From positions 496,001 to 560,000 of the forward strand of contig NZ_JAUQON010000001.1 in assembly GCF_030580955.1 (NCBI RefSeq): a DNA stretch of 64,000 bases, given 5' to 3'. The translations under genes were made by a program, and so were the position numbers. How positions within the stretch are numbered: the first letter of the stretch is position 1; each line of letters opens with the position of its first letter. A model generated the notes under the pieces. The model was given only the letters and a program-made list of their open reading frames with translations. It was not told where the DNA came from and made no database searches. Origin of the DNA: Hymenobacter convexus. Lineage in GTDB: Bacteria > Bacteroidota > Bacteroidia > Cytophagales > Hymenobacteraceae. Below, one piece after another: positions 1-10,531 of the stretch.

Positions 1-1
1 C

Positions 2-3000
2 ACCGACCCCGGCACGGGCGTGCGCGGCACCGAGCAGGGCATTTACCTGTTCAACTCCGACAACGGCACCGTGCGCAACAACCTCATCGGTTACAACGGC
101 GGCATGGGCATTTGGGTATACGGCAGCACCAACGGCGCCAACGGCAACACCATCACCAACAACGAGTTGCGCGGCAACGCCCAGGAAGTGCTGGTGGGGA
201 CCTATCCCACCGAGGGGTTGGTATTCGACGGCCTGGAACTGCAGGGCGCCAGCACGGGCAACACCGTGTCGAACAACCTGATTACGGAAACCCTGGGCCA
301 CGGCATCGACTCGTACGGCAACGACGGCACGGGCGGCAACACCGTCACTGGCAACACCATCAGCAACAACGGGGTGGGCGTGGCGAGCAACCGCGGCGTG
401 GAAGGCTCGGGCCTCCGCATTTTTGGTTCCACCAACACCACGCTCATCACTAACAACATCCTGAGCGGCAACAACGGCTCGGGCGTGCTGGTAGAAGCTG
501 CCGCCAACCTGGTGACGATTTCGCAGAACTCCATCTTCGGCAACACCCGCCTGGGCATTGACCTGCTGACCACGGCCGAAGGCAACACCACCGCCACCAC
601 CTACAACGGTGCTACCGGCGCCAACACCAACGTCAGCATCAACGACAACGGCGACGGCGACACGGGCGGCAACGGCGTGCTCAACTTCCCGGTGATTACG
701 GCCGCCTCCGTCACCAGCAGCGGCCTGCTGGTGCAGGGCTACGCCCGCCCCGGTTCGGTCATCGAATTCTTCACGGCCGACGGCACGGCCAACAGCGTGA
801 CGGCCAACCAGGGCTTCGGCCAGGGCCGCACCTACCTGGGCAGCGCCACCGAAGGCAGCGGCGCCGACCTCGACGCCGGCACGGGCACCTACACCAACCC
901 CGTGAACGGCCTAAACCAGGGCACCGACAACACCAACCGCTTCTCCTTCATCATTCCGCTGGCTACGCCGCCCGCCGTGGGCTCGGCGCTGACCAGCACG
1001 GCCACGGTAGGCAACTCCACGTCCGAGTTTTCGGGCAATGCAGCCGTGGTGCAGGCCCTGACGGGCTACGTATTTGAAGACGTGAACTACGGCGGCGGCG
1101 CGGGCCGGCCCCGCACGGCCACCGGCGCCGTGGGCCGCCCGGGCGCCAAAGTGGAACTCTACAACAGCAGCGGCGCGCTGGTGGCCACGGCCATCACCGA
1201 CGCCAACGGCCAGTATGCCCTCAATGCCCCCGCCGGCACCGGCTACACGGTGCGCGTGGTGAACAGCTCGGTTATTTCGAGCCGCACGGGCGCCACCTTC
1301 ACCGGCTCGGCTACGGCCGGCTACACCAGCACCCAGGTAGCCGTGCAGACCTACAACGGCAGCACCAGCGCCGTGGGCGGCGTCAACCCGGCCTTCACCG
1401 ACGCGGCCGCCAACACCGGCTCGCAGACTCTGGCGGCTCTGACCAGCGGCACCGCCACGCCTGAGAGCATTGCCACGGTATCGGTGGCGGCCTCGGGCGC
1501 CAATACCGGCCCCGACTTCGGCTTCAACTTCGACGTGGTGGTGAACACCAACGACGCGGGCCAGGGCTCGCTGCGGCAGTTCATTGCCAACGCCAGCGCG
1601 CTGGGCGACGAAAACCTGCTGGCCCAAAGCGGCTTTCGGGCCGATGCCACCGGCGCTGCTGTGGCCCTACCGGCCAACAAGGAAACCAGCATCTTCATGA
1701 TTCCGGGCGCCGCTGCCGTGCCCGGCCTCCGCGCCGGCCTGGCTTCGGGCCTGACCAACGGCCCCACCACCGGCGTGGCCCTCATCACGGTGGGTTCGAC
1801 CCTGACGCTGACCGGCGCCAACGCGGCCAACACCATCATCGACGGCGGCACCCAAACGTTCAACCTGGGCACGGCCGCCGGCAACACGGCCCCCGGCCAG
1901 GTGGCCGGCACGGGCACGGCCGCTACCACGGTGGGCGTCGACGGCAACCAGAGCGTGGCCCCGCTGAACATTCCGGAAGTGGAAATCAGCGGCAACAACA
2001 TTGCCACGGTGCTCGATGTGGAAGGCGCCAGCATTACCCTGCGCGGCTTTGCCATCCACGGCGGCAACGGCACCAACAACAACACGGTACTGGTGGGCAA
2101 CACGGCTTCGGCTACGGACTACCTCTTCGAAAACCTGGCGGTGGGCGTGACGGCCGCGGGCGCGCAGCCCGGTGCCAACCTCACCAGTGCCGGCTTTGGC
2201 ATCGGTATCCGCGGCAACGCGGGCATTGGCACCGTGCAGAACTCCTTGGTGGCCTACACCGGCAACTCGGGCCTGCACATCGACAACGGCACGACCACCG
2301 TGGGCACCACCCAGATTCTGAACAACCAATTCCTGCAGAACGGGTACGGCTCGGGCGGCGGCGACGGCATCACGTTTGGTGATGGCGGCGGCAGCGGCCC
2401 GGCCCTGGTGCGCGGCAACTTGTTTACCGCCCCCAGCTCCAGCGCTATCCAGTTTGAAACGGCTTCCACCTCGGCTACCACGGTCGATAACAACACCATC
2501 ACCGGTGCTGGGGCAGGCGGCTCGGCCCTCGAAAGAGGCGGCATCGTGTACCTGCGCCGGGCAGCCGGCACGCCTACGGCCACGCAGGCCGACGTCATCA
2601 GCAAGAACGTGATTACTGGCTCGCAGGCCGCCGGTATTGTGGTGGGCTACGGCCAGCAAAACGTGACCATCAGCCAGAACAACACCAACGGCAACGTTGG
2701 TCTGGGCATCGACCTGATTGCCAACAGCGCTTACTACGTGGGCTCGGGCAACGCCTACGGCAACGGCGACGGCGTGACCCTGAACGACGGCAACGACCCC
2801 ACGGCGGCCAGCGCGCTGCCCAACCGGGGCCTCGACTTCCCGATTATCACCTCGGCCACTATTGTGGGCAACAATCTGGTGGTGAAAGGCTACGCCCGCC
2901 CCGGCGTTACGGCTGAATTCTTTATCCGCGACAACGACGCCGGCAACTTCGGCGAAGGCCAGACCTACCTGGGCGGCGGCGTAGAAAACGGCGCCGGCGA

Positions 3001-6000
3001 CCAGAACACTGCCACAACCACAGTCACCTACTCGGGCACCATCAACGGCCTGAACCAGGGCGCCGACAACTCGAACCAGGCCCGCGGCTTCACCTTCAGC
3101 CTGCCCATTGGCTCGCTGACGACGGGCCAACTCGCCAACCTGAACACCAACGGCGTGACCGCCACCGCCACCCTGAGCGGCATTGGTACTTCGGAATTTG
3201 CGGGCCGCACGCTGGTGAACACCGCTCCGGTGCCCAACACCGTGACCAACGTGAACATCCCGGACAACAACGGCGCCACGGTGCTCAACCCCAACCTGAG
3301 CAGCTCGGTGTCGGGCACGCTCTCGAACGGCACGGCTAACAGCATTCAGTACTACACCATTACGTCGCTGCCCGCCACGGGCACGCTGACCTACAACGGC
3401 ACGGTGCTGACGGCGGCCAACATTGCCGCCACGCAGATTACCCCGGCGCTGCTCAACACTCTGACCTTCACGCCCGTTTTCGGCGTGCCCACCACGGTGA
3501 GCTTCACCTACACCTCGACCGACGGTAACGGCATCACGAGCACGACCAACAGCAACGGCGGCGCCATTACCGCTGGCCCGGCTACCTACACCATTCCGGT
3601 GGTGGACGTGGCCGATGTGACGACGGTGGTAACCGGCCCGGCCACGATGAACGCCGGCCAGCCGACGGGCACCTACATCGCCAGCTTCACCAACAACGGC
3701 CCCAACACGGCCGCTGGCGTGACGCAGAAAGTGACCCTGCCCGCCGGCGCGTCGCTGACCAGCCAGCAGCAGACGAACTTAGTAGGCTTGTACCCCGGCA
3801 CCTCCTTCAGCGGCAACGTGATTTACTTCACCGGCGCACCGGTGAGCCTGGCCAGCGGCGCGACTAACTCGTACAGCTTCGTCTACACGGCCTCCAACAC
3901 CGCCGGTACCGGCACTACGCTGACCAGCAACGTGACCACCACCACCAGCCAGGGCACCGTAACGGCCGCACCTGACGCCTTCAACCTGCCCATCACGGTG
4001 AACAGCGTGGCTGATGTATTGGCGACGATTTCGGGCAACGGCCCCAAGAACACTGGGGCCCTCGCCACGTTCACGGCCACCTTCACCAACAACGGCCCGC
4101 AGGCGGCTACCAGCGTGGTGCCCACCATCCAGCTGCCGGCTGGCCTGACGAACGTGACCATCACCCCGCCCACGGGTTTGTCCATCCTCTACAACTCGGC
4201 CACGGGCCTGGTGACCTTCACGGCTACCCCAACCGGGGGCGCGGTTGCCTCGCTGGCTGCCGGTGCGGGCAATGCCCTCACGGCTACCATCTCCTACACC
4301 CAGCCTCTTGGCGCGGTAACGGCGACGGCAGCGGTCAGCACCACTTCGAACGAAGCCGGCCTCACGGCCAACAACCAGCAGTCGGCTACCATCAACGCGA
4401 ACACGGTGTTTGACGTGGCCACGACCATCAGCGGGCCCACCACAGCTACTTCGGGCACGCAGGTGGCCTACAACGTGACGACCTCGAACAACGGCCCCTC
4501 GGCCGCCCCCAACGTGGTGCAGACCGTGACGCTGCCCGCCGGTGCCACCAACGTCTTCGTGACGGGCAACGCCACCATCAGCGGCAGCACGGTGACCTTC
4601 CCGACCATCGCCTCGCTGGCCTCCGGCCAGACGGTGAACAACACGGTGAGCTTCACGGCGCCCGGCGCCAACTCCAACTACTCGGTGGTGGCCAGCGTGG
4701 CGCCCACGACTACGGGTGGCGACACCGACGGGACCAATAACTCCCGCACGGCCTCGGCCACGGTAACGGCGCCGCCGGTAGCCACCACGTTTGCCAACGC
4801 CTTCGTAACGGTGGGCGTGGCCGCGACGGCTACTCCCGGCACGCCGGTGACGAGCGTGGACGCCGGCACCTCGGTCACCTTCACGGTGACGGAAGGCAAC
4901 AACGGCCGCGACGCCGCGACCGGCGTGGTGACGCGCGTGGCCATTCCCACAAACCTGCCCATCACGGGCCCCAACGCCCTGAAGATTGGGGTGAACGGTG
5001 GCACGCCCGCGGCACCCACCACCACCACGAGCACCCAGGCCACCTACGGCTCGGGCGCCACGGCCATCACCTACGATTTGAACACGGGCATTGTGACTTC
5101 GGGCTCCACGGCCACGCAGGCCACGGGCTCGGCCAACTACCAGACCTACGCGCTGGTGTTCAACGCTCCGACTTCGGGCGTGGTGACGGCCACGGCTGAT
5201 GTGTCGACCACGACCATCGACAACGTGCCGGCCAACAACCTGGCCACGGCCCAAGTGACTGTGAACCCGGCCCTGACCGACGTGGTCACCACCATAGCTG
5301 GCCCCGCCGCCGCTACGGCTGGCGAGCTGCTGAGCTACAGCGTGACGACCACCAACAACGGCCCGGCCCCCGCCAACAGCGTGGTGCAGCTGGCTAACAT
5401 CCCGGCCGGCCTGCCCGTGACGGGCGCCAACGCCGTGCTCATCAACGGCGCGGCCCCGACCTCGGTGACCACCGTGGCCGGCGTGACGACTGCCACCTAC
5501 GGCAACGCGACCTACAACCAGAACACGGGCCTCGTGACCTTCGCCACCATTACCTCGCAGGCGGCGGGCGCCACGGCCAGCAACACCATTGCCTACTACG
5601 CCCCGGCCAACGGCAATACCAACCTGACCAACACCGCCGAGGTGAGCACCAGCTCGCCGGAAAGCAACACGACAAACAACGCCACGGTGGTAGCCACCGC
5701 CCTGACGCCGACGGCGGATGTGCAGGTAGCCATCCTGGGCCCGACTTCGGCCGTGCAAGGCGGCGGCGTGACCTATACCGTGGTGACGACCAACAACGGC
5801 CCCAGCGTGGCGGGCACCGTGACAACGACGGTGCAGCTGCCCACCGGCCTAAGCAACGTGGTAGTGCGCGACGTGGCCGGCACAGCCCTCGTCAACTCGA
5901 CCACCGCGGGCTACAACGCGGCTGATGGCATTGTGCGCTTCGGCGTTCAAACCAGCCAAGCCGCCGGTTCGCTGGATGCCAGCATTGGCACCATCACCTT

Positions 6001-8269
6001 CGATGTACCCGCCAACACCAACCTGATTCAGCCGACGGCAATGGCGGTGGTAACGGGCGCGGTGCCCGACCAGGTGGAGCGCAACAACACGGCCACCATC
6101 GCCACGACCATCAAGCCGGCTACCTCGACGCTGATTGACATGGCTACCAGCGTGAGCGTCACGGCGCCATCCAACAACCCGACCTCGGTTGCCGCTGGCA
6201 CGTCCGTAACCTTTAGCGTGAACACCCGCAACAGCACCGTCGGCACCACGGCCACCAACGTGGTGCAGACCCTGGAGCTGACCACCGGCCTGCCCGTGAC
6301 GGGCGCCAACGCCCTGCTGGTGAACGGTGCCGCCCCGACCAGCGTGAACGCCACGACGGGCGTGGCCACCTACGCCGGTGGTGCCACCTACGACCCCGCT
6401 ACGGGCCTCGTGACGTTTAGCTACGCCACCTTCCCCACCGGTCTCCAGACGAATACCGTAACATTGGTGGCCCCTGGCGCTACGCCGCTGGTAGCCAGCG
6501 CTGTAGTGCGGGCCGACCAGTCGGAGCCGGTTAACGGCAACGCCAACAACACGGCCGTTCGTGCCCAGCCTGTGACGCTGACTCCGGACGTGGCCACGGC
6601 CATCACCGGCCCCGGCCAGACGATTGCCGGCGCGCCGGTAAGCTACACGGTGGTAACCAGTGCCGCCGGTCTGTCGAACGTGAGCGGCGTGACCCAGACG
6701 GTGAAGCTGCCCGCCGGCGTAACGGCCTACTCGCTGAACGGCGGCGCTCTGATTACGGTGGCTTCGGGTGCTACCATCACCATCCCGGTGCCCGGCACCC
6801 TCAACCCCGGCGCGGCCAACGCGGTGTCGAATGTCATCACCTTCGCTGCCCCCACGGCTACGTTTGATGTGACGGGTTTTGCCACGGCCACCGGCGACGC
6901 CGGCACCACCGGCAACAACACCTCGACCCAGACCACGACCATCATCAACAAGGCGCCGGTGGCGGCTTACGTGGTGAACACGCTGCAGGCCCCCGAGAGC
7001 AACTCGGCCAACACCAACCAGCTGGCCATCTCGCCCCTGAGCGCCATCGACCCCGAAGGCAACGCCATCACCTACCTGGTGACGCAACTGCCTGATGCGG
7101 CGCAAGGTGTGCTCTACTACAACAACGGCGGCACCTACACGGCAGTAACCATTAACCCGACTACCCCCCTGACGCTGACGCCTACCCAGGCGGCCACGCT
7201 GCGCTTCGACCCAACCCCCGGCTTTGTGGGCAACGCGGCCTTCCAGTACACGGCCACCGATGCTTTGGGCGCGGTGTCGAATACGGCCATCTACCTGGTG
7301 CCCGTGGGCTCGGACAACGCCGCTGTCTACACGTCGACGCCCACCAAGGGCGGCAACACGAACCAGTATGCCAACGGCGACGTGCTCGCCTACGGCATCG
7401 ACCCGAACGGTGCGCTGTACAACACGGCCGGCCTGATTTACTCCAACACCGGTACGGCGCCTGCTACCGGCACCGGCGCTGTAAGCAACGGTATCTCGTT
7501 CGGCAAGCTGAGCGTGGCCGACTCGACGGCCCTGGCCCTCATCGGCATTCGCTACACCTCAAGCACCGGCTTGTTCACGGTGGTGAACCGCACCCTGCTG
7601 CCCCGCGCGGGACGCTCTACCACGGTCAGCATCACTACGGTCGACCTGTTCGGCGGTGTTACGGTGCAGAACTTTACGGTGACCACGGGCAACAACCCCT
7701 TGCCGGTAGAGCTGACGGACTTTACGGCCACGGCGGTGAAAAACGTGGACGCGGCGCTGGTGTGGCACACGGCCACGGAGAAAAACAACGACCACTTCGA
7801 GGTGGAGCGCAGCCTCAACGGCACGGACTTCGCCAAGATTGGCCAAGTGAAAGGCCAGGGCAACGCCGCCACGCCCACGGCCTACGCCCTGACCGACGCC
7901 GGCATCGGCCGCAAGGCCGCCGGTCTGGTGTACTACCGCCTCCGGCAGGTGGACACCGACGGCACGGCCACCTACTCGCCGGTGCGCACGGTGGCCTTCA
8001 CGGCCACGGCTGCTGAGCCGTCCATCAGCTTGTTCCCCAACCCGGCCACCTCGACCACGCAGCTTGACCTGACAACCCTGCCCGCTGGCACCTACCAGGT
8101 GAGCGTGCTGGATGCCACGGGCCGCATGGTACTGAGCGCCACGCGCGAGGCTGGGTTGTCGCAGGCCCTGGACGTGAACACGATTGCCAGCGGTACTTAC
8201 ACCGTGCTGGTGCGCGGCCAGAACAACGGCCAGCTCATCAACCTCACCAAGCGCCTCATCAAGGAATAG
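2..8269 (+). CDS. Giant secreted T9SS adhesin-like protein, 5' end missing
   Basis: The reading frame is open at the left edge, so the real start lies outside; 2755 residues are visible. Order of domains: parallel beta-helix repeats rich in NN turns (about 1-180), a carboxypeptidase-regulatory/SdrD B-like module (about 355-430), a second beta-helix (about 640-960), an Ig-like module, then about eight DUF11 repeats of 130-150 residues (about 1200-2315, each opening DVxTxIxGP and containing NNGP). A second Ig-like module, an LPVELTDFTA-type module (about 2567) and a T9SS type A sorting domain opening SLFPNPA (about 2673 to the end) follow. Beta-helix plus DUF11 architecture is typical of very large cell-surface or secreted adhesins; the ligand is unknown. 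A terminator follows the stop. The type IX destination is well supported; adhesion is inferred. Confidence 0.88.
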   Translation, partial: TDPGTGVRGTEQGIYLFNSDNGTVRNNLIGYNGGMGIWVYGSTNGANGNTITNNELRGNAQEVLVGTYPTEGLVFDGLELQGASTGNTVSNNLITETLGHGIDSYGNDGTGGNTVTGNTISNNGVGVASNRGVEGSGLRIFGSTNTTLITNNILSGNNGSGVLVEAAANLVTISQNSIFGNTRLGIDLLTTAEGNTTATTYNGATGANTNVSINDNGDGDTGGNGVLNFPVITAASVTSSGLLVQGYARPGSVIEFFTADGTANSVTANQGFGQGRTYLGSATEGSGADLDAGTGTYTNPVNGLNQGTDNTNRFSFIIPLATPPAVGSALTSTATVGNSTSEFSGNAAVVQALTGYVFEDVNYGGGAGRPRTATGAVGRPGAKVELYNSSGALVATAITDANGQYALNAPAGTGYTVRVVNSSVISSRTGATFTGSATAGYTSTQVAVQTYNGSTSAVGGVNPAFTDAAANTGSQTLAALTSGTATPESIATVSVAASGANTGPDFGFNFDVVVNTNDAGQGSLRQFIANASALGDENLLAQSGFRADATGAAVALPANKETSIFMIPGAAAVPGLRAGLASGLTNGPTTGVALITVGSTLTLTGANAANTIIDGGTQTFNLGTAAGNTAPGQVAGTGTAATTVGVDGNQSVAPLNIPEVEISGNNIATVLDVEGASITLRGFAIHGGNGTNNNTVLVGNTASATDYLFENLAVGVTAAGAQPGANLTSAGFGIGIRGNAGIGTVQNSLVAYTGNSGLHIDNGTTTVGTTQILNNQFLQNGYGSGGGDGITFGDGGGSGPALVRGNLFTAPSSSAIQFETASTSATTVDNNTITGAGAGGSALERGGIVYLRRAAGTPTATQADVISKNVITGSQAAGIVVGYGQQNVTISQNNTNGNVGLGIDLIANSAYYVGSGNAYGNGDGVTLNDGNDPTAASALPNRGLDFPIITSATIVGNNLVVKGYARPGVTAEFFIRDNDAGNFGEGQTYLGGGVENGAGDQNTATTTVTYSGTINGLNQGADNSNQARGFTFSLPIGSLTTGQLANLNTNGVTATATLSGIGTSEFAGRTLVNTAPVPNTVTNVNIPDNNGATVLNPNLSSSVSGTLSNGTANSIQYYTITSLPATGTLTYNGTVLTAANIAATQITPALLNTLTFTPVFGVPTTVSFTYTSTDGNGITSTTNSNGGAITAGPATYTIPVVDVADVTTVVTGPATMNAGQPTGTYIASFTNNGPNTAAGVTQKVTLPAGASLTSQQQTNLVGLYPGTSFSGNVIYFTGAPVSLASGATNSYSFVYTASNTAGTGTTLTSNVTTTTSQGTVTAAPDAFNLPITVNSVADVLATISGNGPKNTGALATFTATFTNNGPQAATSVVPTIQLPAGLTNVTITPPTGLSILYNSATGLVTFTATPTGGAVASLAAGAGNALTATISYTQPLGAVTATAAVSTTSNEAGLTANNQQSATINANTVFDVATTISGPTTATSGTQVAYNVTTSNNGPSAAPNVVQTVTLPAGATNVFVTGNATISGSTVTFPTIASLASGQTVNNTVSFTAPGANSNYSVVASVAPTTTGGDTDGTNNSRTASATVTAPPVATTFANAFVTVGVAATATPGTPVTSVDAGTSVTFTVTEGNNGRDAATGVVTRVAIPTNLPITGPNALKIGVNGGTPAAPTTTTSTQATYGSGATAITYDLNTGIVTSGSTATQATGSANYQTYALVFNAPTSGVVTATADVSTTTIDNVPANNLATAQVTVNPALTDVVTTIAGPAAATAGELLSYSVTTTNNGPAPANSVVQLANIPAGLPVTGANAVLINGAAPTSVTTVAGVTTATYGNATYNQNTGLVTFATITSQAAGATASNTIAYYAPANGNTNLTNTAEVSTSSPESNTTNNATVVATALTPTADVQVAILGPTSAVQGGGVTYTVVTTNNGPSVAGTVTTTVQLPTGLSNVVVRDVAGTALVNSTTAGYNAADGIVRFGVQTSQAAGSLDASIGTITFDVPANTNLIQPTAMAVVTGAVPDQVERNNTATIATTIKPATSTLIDMATSVSVTAPSNNPTSVAAGTSVTFSVNTRNSTVGTTATNVVQTLELTTGLPVTGANALLVNGAAPTSVNATTGVATYAGGATYDPATGLVTFSYATFPTGLQTNTVTLVAPGATPLVASAVVRADQSEPVNGNANNTAVRAQPVTLTPDVATAITGPGQTIAGAPVSYTVVTSAAGLSNVSGVTQTVKLPAGVTAYSLNGGALITVASGATITIPVPGTLNPGAANAVSNVITFAAPTATFDVTGFATATGDAGTTGNNTSTQTTTIINKAPVAAYVVNTLQAPESNSANTNQLAISPLSAIDPEGNAITYLVTQLPDAAQGVLYYNNGGTYTAVTINPTTPLTLTPTQAATLRFDPTPGFVGNAAFQYTATDALGAVSNTAIYLVPVGSDNAAVYTSTPTKGGNTNQYANGDVLAYGIDPNGALYNTAGLIYSNTGTAPATGTGAVSNGISFGKLSVADSTALALIGIRYTSSTGLFTVVNRTLLPRAGRSTTVSITTVDLFGGVTVQNFTVTTGNNPLPVELTDFTATAVKNVDAALVWHTATEKNNDHFEVERSLNGTDFAKIGQVKGQGNAATPTAYALTDAGIGRKAAGLVYYRLRQVDTDGTATYSPVRTVAFTATAAEPSISLFPNPATSTTQLDLTTLPAGTYQVSVLDATGRMVLSATREAGLSQALDVNTIASGTYTVLVRGQNNGQLINLTKRLIKE

Positions 8270-8299
8270 GGCCGCTGCCGGCCTGGCCGGTGATTCGAC

Positions 8300-8334
8300 A
8301 AAAAGCCCTCCCCACGCCGGGGAGGGCTTTTTTT
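8300..8334 (+). terminator. Intrinsic terminator after the giant adhesin
   Basis: AAAAGCCCTCCCC pairs with GGGGAGGGCTTTT around a short loop and is followed by a T run. It lies 31 bases after the stop codon. Confidence 0.85.
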
Positions 8335-8412
8335 ATTGATTTTGAGAAGCCGGACATAACCTGTGCGCCGTGCCAACAGTTAGAGCCCCCGACGTTCTTT
8401 CCTCTAAAGTTG

Positions 8413-9333
8413 ATGCAATACGATGTCCTGATTATTGGCGCGGGCAGCGCCGGCCTCTCGGCGGCCCTCACGCTGGGCCGCTGCCTGCGCAAGGTGCTGC
8501 TGGCCGACGGCGGCCGCCCCCGCAACGAATGCTCGCCCGGCGTGCACGGCTTCCTCACCCGCGACGGCGTGGCGCCCGCCGAACTGCTGCGCCTGGGCCA
8601 CGAGCAGCTACGCCCCTACGAAACCGTGGAAGTGCAGTGCCTGCTCATCGACGCTATTACGCCGCAGGCGGGCGGCTTCACGGCCACCGGCCACGGCACC
8701 GCCGACGACGCGCCCGTGACCCTCACGGCCCGGCGCGTGCTGCTGGCTACCGGCGTGACCGACGTGCTGCCGCCCTTGCCGGGCTTTCGCGAACTGTGGG
8801 GGGTGGGGGTACTGCACTGCCCGTATTGCCACGGCTGGGAGGTGCGCGGCCAGCCCCTGGCTGTGTATGGCCAGGGCCGCACCGTGACGGGCCTGGCCCT
8901 GCTGGTGAGCCGCTGGAGCCCCGACATTGTGGTGGTAACCGACGGCCCCGGCCACCTCACGCCCAACGCCCGCCGCCGCCTGCGCCGTCAGAAAATCAGC
9001 ATCCGCGAAGAGCCTATTGTCCGGCTCATCGGCTCGCCGCAGCGGGAGCTGCAGGCCATTGAGTTCGAAGACGGCAGCCAGCTGGAGCGGGCCGCCCTGT
9101 TTCTGCACGCGCCGCAGCTGCAGCGCAGCACGCTGGCCGCTGATATGGGCGCCCGCCTCACCAGCAAGGGCGCCGTATGGGTCGATGCCGGCATGGAAAC
9201 GTCTATTCACCGCCTCTACGCCGCCGGCGATACCACCCCCGGCGCACAACAGGCCCTGCTGGCCGCCGCCGCCGGCAACCGCGCCGCCATTCTCATTAAT
9301 GAAAGCCTGACGCGGGAGGAGTGCCCGAAGTGA
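8413..9333 (+). CDS. NAD(P)/FAD-dependent oxidoreductase, thioredoxin-reductase/GliT-like
   Basis: A 306-residue flavoprotein with the N-terminal FAD-binding GAGSAG (9-14) and a redox pair in CPYCHGWE (C136 and C139). The C-x-x-C lies where thioredoxin reductases carry CATC; the CPYC version with GWE is typical of the GliT-like disulfide oxidoreductase group. A C-terminal FAD motif with AAGD closes the fold. The ATG at 8413 was chosen because MQYDVLIIGAG is the usual N-terminus; the frame is open further upstream but runs through the terminator hairpin. Likely cytoplasmic dithiol/disulfide exchange; the partner substrate is unknown, and no thioredoxin gene is adjacent. Confidence 0.85.
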   Translation: MQYDVLIIGAGSAGLSAALTLGRCLRKVLLADGGRPRNECSPGVHGFLTRDGVAPAELLRLGHEQLRPYETVEVQCLLIDAITPQAGGFTATGHGTADDAPVTLTARRVLLATGVTDVLPPLPGFRELWGVGVLHCPYCHGWEVRGQPLAVYGQGRTVTGLALLVSRWSPDIVVVTDGPGHLTPNARRRLRRQKISIREEPIVRLIGSPQRELQAIEFEDGSQLERAALFLHAPQLQRSTLAADMGARLTSKGAVWVDAGMETSIHRLYAAGDTTPGAQQALLAAAAGNRAAILINESLTREECPK

Positions 9334-9350
9334 GAACTTGAACTAACACC

Positions 9351-9437
9351 TGTCATCCTGAGCGCAACGCAGGACCTTATCAACGAAGAACGATTAAGTG
9401 ATGACGTGATAAGGTCCTTCGCTGCGCTCAGGATGAA
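9351..9437. repeat. Palindromic intergenic element, family A, copy 1
   Basis: Inverted arms start TGTCATCCTGAGCGC and end GCGCTCAGGATGA, separated by about 23 bases. It sits between convergent genes, the flavoprotein and the sigma factor. The left arm reads GCAACGCAGG, so it has drifted from the right arm (CCTTCGCTGC). Confidence 0.85.
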
Positions 9438-9462
9438 AGATGCTTGCCTTTGCTGAAAAAAG

Positions 9463-10017
9463 CTACTTCGCCAGCTGCCCCAGCACCAGCAGGGCGGCGC
9501 GGGCGCGGGTTTTCACCGTAGCCAGTGGGATGCCGAGCTGCTCGGCCGCTTCTACCTGGGTACAGCCGCCGAAATAAAGCAGGTCGATGACTTCGCGCTG
9601 CCGGGGCTTGAGGCGCAGCACCAGCTCACGCAGCCCGATGTGCTCGGGATTGAACGATACCGGGGCCGAGGCCTGCTGCGCACCGCCCGCTTCCAGCGAT
9701 TTGTTGGCGCTGTGGAATCGGTGCCGGGGGCTGCGCATCGCGTCGATGGCTTGGTTGCAGCATACCCGCACCATCCAGGTGAAGAGGCGGCCGCGGGCAG
9801 GGTCGTAGCGGGCAATGCTGAGCCAAACCTTCAATAATCCTTCCTGCAACACATCCTGGGCCAGGTCTTCGTCGCGCACGAGGCGGAGGATAACGTTAAG
9901 CAGGTTGCGCGAATAATGGTCATGGAGTAATCGTAGAGCCTGTTCGTCGCGAGCCAGAAGGCGCTGCACCAGCGCCTCCTCGTCCGTCGCCGTCAGCAGC
10001 GCCAGAGTAGATTTCAT
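9463..10017 (-). CDS. ECF RNA polymerase sigma factor
   Basis: A 184-residue sigma-70 family protein of extracytoplasmic-function size. Region 2 is recognisable around DEDLAQDVLQEGLLKVW and the following WMVRVCCNQAID; region 4 carries a helix-turn-helix at TQVEAAEQLGIPLATVKTR near the C-terminus. It would direct RNA polymerase to a specific promoter set. No anti-sigma factor gene is next to it: downstream is a family A element and a convergent gene, upstream the divergent rhamnogalacturonan lyase 514 bases away. The transcript ahead of the ATG is pyrimidine-rich (TTTCCTCCTTT), the opposite of a Shine-Dalgarno sequence. Regulon unknown. Confidence 0.93.
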   Translation of the reverse strand: MKSTLALLTATDEEALVQRLLARDEQALRLLHDHYSRNLLNVILRLVRDEDLAQDVLQEGLLKVWLSIARYDPARGRLFTWMVRVCCNQAIDAMRSPRHRFHSANKSLEAGGAQQASAPVSFNPEHIGLRELVLRLKPRQREVIDLLYFGGCTQVEAAEQLGIPLATVKTRARAALLVLGQLAK

Positions 10018-10531
10018 AAAGGAGGAAACAGCTGGCTCTGGCCACCGGACAGGCGAGACAGCGAGGATAGATAATTACGGAAAAGGATGGTACTTGTTGG
10101 AGTCAGACGATAAAATAAAAAGTGCGGGTAAAAGAATAAAAAATGCCCTGGTGCTGGCGTAGAATAAGAATATGAGGTTGGGCGGCACCTACGAGAAAGC
10201 GTAGGCCGGCGGTTTGGCGGGCCGGCAAAAAAGATGAAAACGGGGCTTTGGCTGGGCCGATGCTGGCAAAGGCAGCAGTTGTGGGTGAGTACTCACCTGC
10301 ACTGTCATGTTTTGGGGCACAGAGGCGCCCATTTAGCAAATTGGCAGCTTGCCCAGCGGGCTGCGCGGGCGATTGGAGTATTCGCTTATGTATGCCAATC
10401 GCGCTTTGAACCTTCAGAATACCAGGAAAGAACAGGATGCCCGGCCTGCGGGGGGCCGGCACTTTTGAGTGGCTGGCGGCTTGGTGGCCGCCGCCAATGT
10501 CCTTTTCCACACACTCAAAAATTCCTACCCT
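10018..10531. other. Divergent intergenic region without a gene
   Basis: This 514-base gap separates the divergent sigma factor and PL11 lyase starts. It holds an A-rich stretch (about 10110-10145) and two GC-rich imperfect hairpins built on GCCGGC (about 10204-10226 and 10440-10460). I see no convincing gene and no exact TAnnTTTG promoter next to either start. Confidence 0.5.

Noticed and set aside
3779..5758. A 659-codon open frame on the minus strand inside the giant adhesin
   Set aside because: It is antisense to DUF11 repeats with clear protein homology patterns; long antisense frames are expected in GC-rich sequence. Its translation is Gly/Arg/His-rich without any domain.
10015..10030. 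AAAGGAGGAAAC next to the sigma factor start read as a Shine-Dalgarno site
   Set aside because: It is on the opposite strand to the gene; the mRNA reads TTTCCTCCTTT there.
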